A DNA stretch of 8,539 nucleotides from Desulfovibrio sp. (GTDB lineage: Bacteria; Desulfobacterota; Desulfovibrionia; Desulfovibrionales; Desulfovibrionaceae): contig JAISNZ010000171.1 of assembly GCA_031275955.1 (NCBI GenBank), forward strand, positions 1 through 8,539. Reading direction: 5' to 3'. The notes beneath the pieces were generated by a model. The model saw only the letters and a list, made by a program, of their open reading frames with translations. It had not been told where the DNA came from and made no database searches. The position numbers and the translations under genes were made by a program. Of the stretch, positions 1 to 7,316 are shown one piece after another; within the stretch, counting starts at the first letter, position 1; every line of letters begins with the position of its first letter.

Positions 1-696
1 CATCTCATCTTCCTGCCCATTGCCACGCGGTCGGAAACCATCGGCGTCGTCGCTGTCCTGACGGACCAGAACCGGAGCCTGGGCCGGGATCAGAATCTGG
101 CCCTGGAATCAGCCATGCGCCACCTGGCCCTTGTGCTCAAAAACATCTGTCATTTTCGGAAACTCCAGTTTCACGCGGACTACGATGTCCTCACCCAGGT
201 ACACAGCCGCCGTCATCTGGAACAGCGCCTTGAGCAGGAAGTGGATCGCCATCGCAGGTACAGGAATCCCCTTTCCCTCATTATGCTCGACATCGATCAT
301 TTCAAACAGATCAATGACACGCGGGGCCATTCCGTAGGCGACATCGTCCTGCGCGAAACCGCTTCCCTCATTACGCAGACCATCCGCACTTCCGACTATT
401 GCGCCCGCTACGGCGGAGAAGAATTTCTCCTCCTTCTGCCCCATACGGACAAGCGCAAAGCCTATAATCTGGCCGAACGCCTGCGCGTCAAGCTGGCCGC
501 CCATACCTTTATCGTGGACGGCATTCCCCTGCACATTACCGTCAGCATGGGCGTTTCCACCCTGAAAAACACCCGGCCCAAGACCGGCGAGGCTCTTCTG
601 AATGAGGCGGATGCCGCCCTGTATGAAGCGAAAACGCGGGGCCGGAACCAGACCCGCGAGTATCAAAGCGTCCAGGTATCCGTTGCGGCGGGATAG
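1..696 (+). CDS. GAF-GGDEF diguanylate cyclase, 3' part (start outside window)
   Basis: The reading frame is open from the first base, so the protein begins upstream; 231 C-terminal residues are visible. The first ~45 residues (LPIATRSETIGVVAVL and the helix after it) look like the last strand and helix of a GAF sensor domain. A complete GGDEF domain follows. It has the metal-binding stretch LDIDHFKQIND, the active-site motif GGEEF (bases 412-426) and, exactly five residues before it, RTSD (385-396), which fits the RxxD product-inhibition site. The predicted reaction is two GTP to cyclic di-GMP, with feedback inhibition by the product, in the cytoplasm. The usual DPLTGLxNRR start of the domain is changed to DVLTQVHSRR. 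The ligand of the GAF domain cannot be read from this fragment. The gene ends with TAG, 23 bases before the end of the convergent PEP-synthase-like gene, and nothing ties it functionally to that operon. The enzyme class is secure; the full domain layout is not. Confidence 0.93.
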   Translation, partial: HLIFLPIATRSETIGVVAVLTDQNRSLGRDQNLALESAMRHLALVLKNICHFRKLQFHADYDVLTQVHSRRHLEQRLEQEVDRHRRYRNPLSLIMLDIDHFKQINDTRGHSVGDIVLRETASLITQTIRTSDYCARYGGEEFLLLLPHTDKRKAYNLAERLRVKLAAHTFIVDGIPLHITVSMGVSTLKNTRPKTGEALLNEADAALYEAKTRGRNQTREYQSVQVSVAAG

Positions 697-719
697 GCCG
701 ATGGTTTATTCCGGGCCGG

Positions 720-3700
720 TCAGGCAGAAAGTTTTTGCCCTTCTGTTTTCGCCCTCCAGTCCGCGAGGGCTTTTTCCTGCTCTTCAAAGGAGGCGAAGCC
801 GGCCTGATGCAGGGCGTCGGCGACAAGGGCCGGCCAGTTCCAGTTGCTGTAAATGACGGGTTTATGAAAATTGCGGCGGAAAAGGTCCAGTTCCTGGCGG
901 TAATAACGCTCTTTGGAAGTATCCAGGCTTTCCCGCAGGTGTTCATGAAGACGGTTCAATTCTCCCTCGTACCATTCCAAGAGGTCCTCGGCCCTGTTGT
1001 ATTTTTTCAGGATATGGCCGTAACCGTGCTCTTCCAGAATCCGGTGCAAAAGGGCCAGATGCTGTTTTAGCAGCCATTCCCCCAATTCCGGGGTGGGGAT
1101 GTTCTCGCCTTCCACCTCGGCCATATCCATTTTGGTCTGGTAGAAGGTATCCGGCACGACAGAGGCTGAGGCTATGCCGGCAATGGCGACCAGACCGCGC
1201 AGGATGGTGCTGTTGGAGACGCCCTGCCCGCAGAAACCGACTTTTTTGCCGTACTTTTGGCCTGTGAAGATGGTCACCAGGATGGCCCAGATAACAGCCG
1301 GATCTTCTTCATCATAGATATGGGCCAGTTTGGCGTTGTCCCGGTCAGTGGCCAGCACCATCTGCGTCATATCGTTGGATCCGATGGAGAAGCCGTCAAA
1401 TTCCTCCAGATATTGTTTGGCCAGAATGGCATTGCTGGGAATCTCCGCCATGAGGATGATCTTCAGGCCATCCTGTCCGCTCTTGAGTTTGTGGACCTGC
1501 TCCAGATAGCGGCGCATACTGCGGGCTTCTTCCAGAGTCCGGACAAAGGGAAGCATGATCTGCAGATTGATTCCGCCGTATACGCCGCGGGCCAGCTTGA
1601 AGGCTTCCAGTTCCCAATCGTGCAGGTTGCGGGAAACGCCGCGCCAGCCGAGCATGGGATTGGACTCTGTTTGCTCAAAAAGAAGACCTCCCAGAAGATT
1701 GCGGTATTCGTTGGATTTGAAGTCCGTGGTCCGGTAAATGATATCCCTGCCGTAAAAGGCCATGGCAAAGAGGGCCAGACCCTGGGCCAGGGTTTGCACA
1801 TAGTGCTCACGGCCGGAACGATATCCGCGGGATTGAATGATTTCCCCGATCCGGGAGGGGATGCTGCCCAGGGCCTCCCGCTGGGAAACAATGCCCGTCC
1901 GGTGGGCGACGTCTTCACGCAGCTCGCGGATATCGTCCAGGGTGGCCTGAACGAAGGGAATGGCGGCGGCCCGCGCGGCCATGTGCTTCACCTGGCTGCC
2001 AATTTCCCCACGGCGGCGCACCACCTCCGGATCATTGCCCGTCAGCAGGGAAAGCTCATCTTCAAAACCCATGATTTGACGGACATGCGCCTCCAGGTCC
2101 AGCGTGGTTTTTATCTGATCCAGACGGCGGGAGGCAATATCCATATATTCATCCAGCTTGCGCTCCAATTCGCGGGACTTGCGGCGAATGGCCAGCACTT
2201 CCTCCTCCGATCCCTGTCCTTCGCGTTCGTTCAGGGCGTCAAGTTCCTCGGCCAGCCCTGTAATGTGGCCGACATATTCGCGCAGGCGGACATTCAGGAA
2301 GACAAGGCCGGCATTGAGTTGCGCCCGGACGGTCTTGGTCAGATTCTCGTCCTGGATCCGCAGGTGCCGTTGGATGATTCCCTCCAGTTCGCCGCTGTCG
2401 TAAGCCTCCAAGGCCTGCGGATGGACGCCGATATTGCCGAGCATGAACTCCGCCCGCAAAAGGCCCACTTCAAAGCCGTCGACGGTGCGCAGGCGGGAAA
2501 GAAACAGGGCCTGGTTCACATCGGCCAGAATGAGGCCGACGTTGGTTTTTGTAGGGGGCAGAAGGGCGAGGTCCATTTCCCCTCCCACATCGCGCAGCGG
2601 CAGAAGCCCCCGGTAAACCCTGCCGGCGGTTCCGTCCACGGTTATCTCCGTGCCGTCCAGGGCGCGCAGGGCCTCCACCCGCTGAATGCCGATGACGGCG
2701 GGAATGCCCAGTTCCCGTGAGGTAATGGCGGCATGGGAGGTATCTCCGCCCACATCCGCCAGAATGGCGGAGGCCACCCGCATGCCCGGCACCATATCCG
2801 GATCGGTGCGTTCAGCCGCAAGCACGTCCCCCTTGGAGATCTTGTTCAGCTCCAAAGCGGAGCGCAGGAATTTGACCGTTCCCTGCCCTGCCCCGCGGGA
2901 GGCGCCGTTGCCTTCCAACAGGACTTCCGCCACGGAGGCCGCGGCCGGCTCCACTTCTTTGCGCCGCATGTAAATAATGTGGGGATGGCGCTCAAACTCC
3001 TCGTTCCAGCGGGTTTCCGGCCGCGCCTGGACGAACCAGAGGATATCGGCGGCATCAATGCAAAATTCCGAGTCCATGATAATGCCGCCATATGCCGCGC
3101 TGATGGCTCGCACGCCTCTGGCCACGGCTTCGGCGTGGACGATGGACAAGGCCCAGCGGGTCGCCTCATGCTCCGGCACGGAGACCTTTCGCGTCCCTCC
3201 TCCTTCGTCGTAAACAATTTTCAGATCCTTGCGGCCCATCTGGCGGATGACCACTTCGTGACCGTCATCGCGGGTAAAAACATAGTATTTGTCCGGAGTG
3301 ACCATGCCGCCCACCACAGCCTCGCCAAGACCGTAGGAAGCGTCGATGGACACAAGATCCTTGCGCGCAGTGCCCCGGCATCCAGTAGCGGTATCGGCGG
3401 CAAAGGCCGTGCCGGAGATGACCGGATTAATCATGCGCATAATGCATACGGACAGGGAGGTATTTTCAATGGCCCATTCCTTTTTTGCCTGCTGGGCAAT
3501 ACTGTCGTCCCCCGACTCCTCCGCCTGGGTGATGGCGTCCAGAATCGCCTCCCGGCGGTAAGTCATGGAACGCAGGTTATAGGCCGAGGCGCAGTCCCAG
3601 TGGTAAGCGGTAACCACCTGTTCCGGGCCGAACATGTTCAGATAGGTATCCTGAAGACCGGCAAAGGCTTTTTTCCTGGAATCTTCTCCCGCGGCCGAGG

Positions 3701-4319
3701 AACGCACGGCCACAGGCACATCTTCTTCCTGGGCGTCACGGCAAATGGCAAGATAGGCTTCCTTGACGGCGCCGGCCACGTCTTCGGGAATGGTCACGGA
3801 AAGGATGGCTGCCTGGACCAGAACGGATCGTTTGCGCAGTTGATCAATGCCTTCAGGCGATGTGGCAAAACCTTCCACCACCGTATTGATAAAGGTCCGC
3901 AACTTGATCAGCCCCTGTTTTGTCTTGGCGGAGACCTGTTCCCCGCGTATCGTTTTGCCCAGGTTGCGGACAAACTTTTGCAGGAATTCCGGATCCCCGC
4001 TGATTTCCGGGTCTTCCCAATCGATGCGCTTGTACTCCCTGTCCACCACAGCCCGGGTAAGGGTGGCGTTCAGCTTCGTTTCATCCAGAAGACGATGAAA
4101 GCCGAGGGAGGAAACCGCCCGGAACTGGGGCGCCTTGACGCCGGGGATCTGACTGATAATGGCGGTATTGTAATTTTTCCCGCCCACCAGAAGTTCCGCG
4201 TCTTCGCCTATGGCAACAATATCCGCTCCTGTGAGAATAAGTTGGCTGGACAGGGCCGAGGCTGCGGCCGGGACTTTTTTCTCCTGAGCCGGGGCTTTTT
4301 CTTGAGACGGTTTTGGCAT
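720..4319 (-). CDS. ppsA: Phosphoenolpyruvate synthase-like protein (pyruvate, water dikinase family), enlarged form
   Basis: This 1199-residue protein has all three parts of a PEP synthase. The N-terminal ATP-grasp/pyruvate-phosphate dikinase domain spans about residues 40-436 (VAVRSSAAGEDS near 203, ASYGLGEAVVGG near 327, WFVQARPET near 428). The swivelling phosphohistidine domain spans about 470-570, with GGDTSHA carrying the expected catalytic His529. The PEP-binding TIM barrel has GLLRAEF (619), DFKSNEYRNLLGG (866), NPMLGWRG (887), IGSNDMTQMVLATDRD (979) and GFCGQG with catalytic Cys1030. The expected reaction is pyruvate + ATP + water to PEP + AMP + phosphate, for gluconeogenesis. It is about 400 residues longer than the E. 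coli enzyme. A helical, charged insertion (about 640-850) splits the barrel, and about 120 residues extend the C terminus. The first ~25 residues are a low-complexity A/K/P/Q tail. The ATG start is supported by AAGGAG eight bases upstream. It lies downstream of pyc on the same strand and is probably co-transcribed. Because of the insertion, a related dikinase role cannot be excluded. Confidence 0.9.
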   Translation of the reverse strand: MPKPSQEKAPAQEKKVPAAASALSSQLILTGADIVAIGEDAELLVGGKNYNTAIISQIPGVKAPQFRAVSSLGFHRLLDETKLNATLTRAVVDREYKRIDWEDPEISGDPEFLQKFVRNLGKTIRGEQVSAKTKQGLIKLRTFINTVVEGFATSPEGIDQLRKRSVLVQAAILSVTIPEDVAGAVKEAYLAICRDAQEEDVPVAVRSSAAGEDSRKKAFAGLQDTYLNMFGPEQVVTAYHWDCASAYNLRSMTYRREAILDAITQAEESGDDSIAQQAKKEWAIENTSLSVCIMRMINPVISGTAFAADTATGCRGTARKDLVSIDASYGLGEAVVGGMVTPDKYYVFTRDDGHEVVIRQMGRKDLKIVYDEGGGTRKVSVPEHEATRWALSIVHAEAVARGVRAISAAYGGIIMDSEFCIDAADILWFVQARPETRWNEEFERHPHIIYMRRKEVEPAAASVAEVLLEGNGASRGAGQGTVKFLRSALELNKISKGDVLAAERTDPDMVPGMRVASAILADVGGDTSHAAITSRELGIPAVIGIQRVEALRALDGTEITVDGTAGRVYRGLLPLRDVGGEMDLALLPPTKTNVGLILADVNQALFLSRLRTVDGFEVGLLRAEFMLGNIGVHPQALEAYDSGELEGIIQRHLRIQDENLTKTVRAQLNAGLVFLNVRLREYVGHITGLAEELDALNEREGQGSEEEVLAIRRKSRELERKLDEYMDIASRRLDQIKTTLDLEAHVRQIMGFEDELSLLTGNDPEVVRRRGEIGSQVKHMAARAAAIPFVQATLDDIRELREDVAHRTGIVSQREALGSIPSRIGEIIQSRGYRSGREHYVQTLAQGLALFAMAFYGRDIIYRTTDFKSNEYRNLLGGLLFEQTESNPMLGWRGVSRNLHDWELEAFKLARGVYGGINLQIMLPFVRTLEEARSMRRYLEQVHKLKSGQDGLKIILMAEIPSNAILAKQYLEEFDGFSIGSNDMTQMVLATDRDNAKLAHIYDEEDPAVIWAILVTIFTGQKYGKKVGFCGQGVSNSTILRGLVAIAGIASASVVPDTFYQTKMDMAEVEGENIPTPELGEWLLKQHLALLHRILEEHGYGHILKKYNRAEDLLEWYEGELNRLHEHLRESLDTSKERYYRQELDLFRRNFHKPVIYSNWNWPALVADALHQAGFASFEEQEKALADWRAKTEGQKLSA

Positions 4320-4505
4320 CGACGCTTCTCCTTCACGAAGGCGGGAAAGATCCGTTCCGAAAGCAACCAGATGATTTCAGCTTAAAGGGTATCGCACTGA
4401 CCGTCAACGGCTGTTTCCTCGTCGTTTTTCAGGATTGTCCTGCAAGGAATCCAGTTCCTCACTCCCCAGTGCGGGTAAACATAAAATAAGTTGTCGTTTT
4501 GAATA
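4320..4505 (-). other. Gap between pyc and the PEP-synthase-like gene
   Basis: This stretch separates two same-direction genes. I see no gene. Two small hairpins are possible (CAGGA/TCCTG arms at 4430-4442 and AGGAA/TTCCT arms at 4444-4458), but neither is followed by a T-run on the minus strand, so there is no recognisable terminator and read-through from pyc is likely. The pyc-proximal part continues the AT-rich composition of the pyc 3' end (25 of 60 bases are G or C in 4441-4500), and the sequence becomes GC-richer toward the downstream gene. Confidence 0.5.
4328..4333 (-). promoter_or_regulatory. Ribosome binding site of the PEP-synthase-like gene
   Basis: On the minus strand AAGGAG sits eight bases before the ATG at 4319. 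It is a near-perfect Shine-Dalgarno match and supports this start, even though the first ~25 encoded residues are low-complexity. Confidence 0.8.
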
Positions 4506-4850
4506 TCAATAATTTTTCTGTCCGCAAAATGGACAATATTGATAGCTGTCTGATGGTAATTGTTTAGCACATTGGGGATTGTTACAACGTAATGGTATGG
4601 GTCCAAGCTCGACAATAAGTTCACCTTCACGGACAGGAACCATTTGTTTGCTTGCTCGATAATCTGCAGTCTTCATAACAGACTTGACTATCCCATCAAT
4701 TGGAGCAATAATTGCCTTTTCCTGCTTCATTATTGAGATATTAAACAATTCTTCTCCCTTTTTGACGATATCACCTGGATTGACATACATAACCCATAAG
4801 TCTCCATTACTTGGTGCTCCTATCTGATAAATGTTTTCCGGGTTGGCCAT
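4480..4850 (-). other. AT-rich segment covering the biotinyl domain and zinc-ribbon tail of pyc
   Basis: By hand count, 140 of 360 bases (39%) are G or C in 4501-4860, against 72 of 120 (60%) in the adjoining 4861-4980. The change is sharp near 4845, close to the codons for NPENIYQIGAPSNG, which is where the biotinyl domain begins. Codons in this part favour A/T in the third position while the rest of pyc favours G/C. The frame is unbroken across the border, so the segment is part of the gene. This pattern suits replacement of the 3' end by recombination with a low-GC relative, or a chimeric assembly. Confidence 0.7.
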
Positions 4851-7292
4851 ACGGATATCCGGGGTGTGGCCTCCCTTGGGTTTGCTCACCTGCACCTCGG
4901 TGCTCATGATTTCCGAATCCAGAACATAGCGCACCACGGAGACGCCGTTGGGATCCGGCATCTGGATCCGGAGAATGGTCATGTGATGCGGTTTGCCCCT
5001 GCTGTCAATAAAGTTAATTTCCTCGCCCGCTTCCATGCCTTCAAACCAGATGGGCAGGGGAAGGTTGTTGGGATCTCCAAAATTTTGTTTGAATTCAATC
5101 GTTTTGATGGCATCAGCCGGGTGGTTGAGGTACATGAGAAGTTCTTCAGCCGAGGGTTCCCGATGAAGATGCGCCCGTAAGGCGGCGCGTTCCGCGTCAA
5201 AATCGGCGTCTTGCAGGGAAAGCAGGGGCGATTGCTCCGTGCGCCGGGCAACGGCTTTTTTCCAATCCTGGCCGAAGGCGCTCTGGTACACCCAGTCTGG
5301 AGGAAATCCCAACGGAAGTTTGCCGAATTCGCCGAGGAGCAGGCCGCGAAAGGCGTCATTGCAATCCTGGTAAATGGCAAGACGGGCTTCCTGCATTTCC
5401 GGCGAGAGGTCCTCTCCCGCGTTCCGGGTCACATTGTCCAGAATTTCCAGAAGGTACTGGACTTCACTCTCCCCGCCGCGCTTATAGGCGCCGGTAACGG
5501 CAAGAAAGGCGAGATTCCAGGTAATTTGGGAGCCAGGCGTCACGTCATGGTAATGGACGATCTGCCGGGTGCCGCTCAGAAAACGCAGCATGTAAGGCAG
5601 AAGATGGATATAGCCCTGTTGCAGGGCGCCTTCCTGAGAGGAGGAAGTGGCGCCCCCGGGCATTCCGTGGCTGGTCACGTCATAATCAATCCCCTGGAAG
5701 AAGGGCGCCGTATATCTGTCATAGTAGGGCATGATCTGTTTCAGGACAAAATTGCAGGCGCGGATCATCTGTTTGTCCAGACGATTGGCGTGGCCTGTTT
5801 CTTCTTCAAGGTAGGCGGCGGTGGAGAGGACTTCCCCCTGCCCATACCAGCGCATGGCCGCGCCCATGGATGTGTCCAGAATGCGAACGCCGGCCTTTAC
5901 CGCCTCGGCGACAGCCGGCACAAAGAGACCATCCGTATAGTGACGATGGTAATGCAGGATCAGTTGCGGCCATTTTTTCCGCAAAGCGGAAACCAGTTCG
6001 CGCATGAAGGAGGGAGGGCAGTTCCCGGCCATGTCCTTGAGACCCAGAATAAAAAGACCGCTTGCCGCGCGCGGGCCGATTCCCAGGATTTCAGCGACCT
6101 GCCGGATGATCAGCGCCGTTACGTCCAGGTAGTGATCCACGGAAAAACCGCGGCCAAAGGTCAGGGAAAGGGCCGGTTCAAAGATCACCCCCCGCGCGTG
6201 CAGGGCGACCTCGGCAAAGGGCCGCATGTTGTCCACATGGTTGAGAAAGTCAAAGCTGCGGATGACGTGGAATTCCTCGCAGATCTTTTCCGCCGTGGCC
6301 CGCATGAGATTTTTGGGCTGGGGCTTGTAGCCGAGGACGTTGGTGGACCGGATGAGGATCTGCTTCATGGTCTTGGGGGCCACGCGGTTAAATTCCCTGG
6401 CCTCCCAGAAGGGCGAGGTCATATTGGCCATCATGTTGACGTGAAAATGCGCCCCTCCCCCGCTTTCCAGGGAAAAAAAGTTGCAGTTGTCCAGATACGG
6501 GGCGATCAGCAGATCCTCGGCCAGACGGAAACGATTTCCGCTGTTGGATTGGGTATTGTCCCGACAGGTGGTGTCGCAGAAATGCACGATGTCGGAATCG
6601 CGGATACAGGCAAGGAGAGCCTTTGTGTCCAGGCGCGGATACAAAGAGGGCGCGCGCCGGACCTTCGCCGGGATGTCGGGCAGAACCAGGGGAAATTTGG
6701 GGAGACGCGGAGTCGTCCGGGTTCTGTATTCTCCCAGCATAATGAAGGAATTGTATCCCCGGGCGGAAATTTCCGCGACCAATCTGGCGTTGCGCTCCGC
6801 CTCCGGCGCCAGATCGGAATAATCCATAAGCTCCGGATGGGCGGCCACAAAACGGGTCTCACAGCCGCCATCGCGAAAACCCGGGTGGGCGATAATCTGC
6901 CGGAAGAAGGGAATGGTGGTCTTGACGCCGCCCACAATGTATTCGCCCAAGGCCCGTTCCATGATTCCCAGCACCTTGGGCCAGTCCTGGGCGTATGTGA
7001 TCAGCAGGGACCCGGCGGAGTCGTAATTTGAGGGAAATTCATAACCGGCGCTCATGTTGGAATCAATACGCACGCCGGGACCGCCAGGAGAGACGTAACG
7101 GACAATAAGGCCGGCATTGGGGGCAAAATCCTTTTGCGGATCTTCGCAGTTAATGCGCACCTGCATGGCATTATGCAGGGGACGGGTATTTTTGTCGCTA
7201 AAGCGGAGTTTGCTGCCGAAGGCCACCGCAATTTGTTCTTCCACCAGATCGATGCCGTACCTGCATTCGGTAATGCCGTGTTCCACCTGCAA
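4506..7292 (-). CDS. pyc: Pyruvate carboxylase C-terminal part (end of biotin carboxylase, carboxyltransferase, biotinyl domain)
   Basis: The frame continues directly after the TAG. The 7292 boundary is only the first possible alternative start, a TTG (the Leu codon of RLQVEH) with no ribosome binding site upstream, so separate translation from here is doubtful; a later internal ATG is no better supported. The polypeptide carries the end of the biotin carboxylase, the carboxyltransferase barrel (FCDTTCRDNTQS near 238, LKDMAGN near 418, LHYHRHYTDG near 446, MPGGATSSSQEG near 544), a linker, and the biotinyl domain with biotin-accepting lysine in MKQEK (codon 4725-4727). It ends with CX4C and CX2C pairs (C903/C908 and C920/C923, numbered from the TTG) that resemble a zinc ribbon. 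The carboxyltransferase and biotinyl half could fold alone but would lack a working biotin carboxylase. Confidence 0.7.
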   Translation of the reverse strand: MQVEHGITECRYGIDLVEEQIAVAFGSKLRFSDKNTRPLHNAMQVRINCEDPQKDFAPNAGLIVRYVSPGGPGVRIDSNMSAGYEFPSNYDSAGSLLITYAQDWPKVLGIMERALGEYIVGGVKTTIPFFRQIIAHPGFRDGGCETRFVAAHPELMDYSDLAPEAERNARLVAEISARGYNSFIMLGEYRTRTTPRLPKFPLVLPDIPAKVRRAPSLYPRLDTKALLACIRDSDIVHFCDTTCRDNTQSNSGNRFRLAEDLLIAPYLDNCNFFSLESGGGAHFHVNMMANMTSPFWEAREFNRVAPKTMKQILIRSTNVLGYKPQPKNLMRATAEKICEEFHVIRSFDFLNHVDNMRPFAEVALHARGVIFEPALSLTFGRGFSVDHYLDVTALIIRQVAEILGIGPRAASGLFILGLKDMAGNCPPSFMRELVSALRKKWPQLILHYHRHYTDGLFVPAVAEAVKAGVRILDTSMGAAMRWYGQGEVLSTAAYLEEETGHANRLDKQMIRACNFVLKQIMPYYDRYTAPFFQGIDYDVTSHGMPGGATSSSQEGALQQGYIHLLPYMLRFLSGTRQIVHYHDVTPGSQITWNLAFLAVTGAYKRGGESEVQYLLEILDNVTRNAGEDLSPEMQEARLAIYQDCNDAFRGLLLGEFGKLPLGFPPDWVYQSAFGQDWKKAVARRTEQSPLLSLQDADFDAERAALRAHLHREPSAEELLMYLNHPADAIKTIEFKQNFGDPNNLPLPIWFEGMEAGEEINFIDSRGKPHHMTILRIQMPDPNGVSVVRYVLDSEIMSTEVQVSKPKGGHTPDIRMANPENIYQIGAPSNGDLWVMYVNPGDIVKKGEELFNISIMKQEKAIIAPIDGIVKSVMKTADYRASKQMVPVREGELIVELGPIPLRCNNPQCAKQLPSDSYQYCPFCGQKNY

Positions 7293-7313
7293 GCGGTTAT
7301 TGACTTCAATAAG

Positions 7314-7316
7314 CTA
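7314..7316 (-). other. In-frame amber codon inside pyc
   Basis: The plus strand reads CTA, which is TAG on the coding strand, at codon 298 between VTPDGVP and LIEVNNR. Both flanks are in the same frame. Biotin carboxylases usually have an aromatic residue here (the Y/F before Φ-IEVN), so a TAC or TAT to TAG change is the simplest origin; CAG or TGG to TAG would also be one step. Confidence 0.9.

Noticed and set aside
109..666. 185-codon minus-strand frame opposite the GGDEF gene
   Set aside because: Antisense to the GGDEF domain, whose motifs are unambiguous on the plus strand.
697..719. Bidirectional terminator between the convergent GGDEF and PEP-synthase-like genes
   Set aside because: Only a four-base GGCC pairing is possible and no T-run is present; too weak to call.
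1257..4385. Two long plus-strand open frames (1257-2720 and 2733-4385) opposite the PEP-synthase-like gene
   Set aside because: They lie antisense to a gene with clear family motifs; their translations are low-complexity with no recognised motif, as expected for frames mirrored from GC-rich codons.
4430..4458. Small hairpins in the pyc-ppsA gap as a terminator
   Set aside because: Stems of only five bases and no T-run on the transcribed strand.
4382..4630. 82-codon minus-strand frame overlapping the pyc 3' end and the gap
   Set aside because: It begins with GTG inside pyc in another frame and lacks a ribosome binding site; two-fifths of its span or more is explained by the AT-rich pyc tail.
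5211..7031. 606-codon plus-strand open frame opposite pyc
   Set aside because: Antisense shadow of the carboxyltransferase region; no motif and no ribosome binding site evident.
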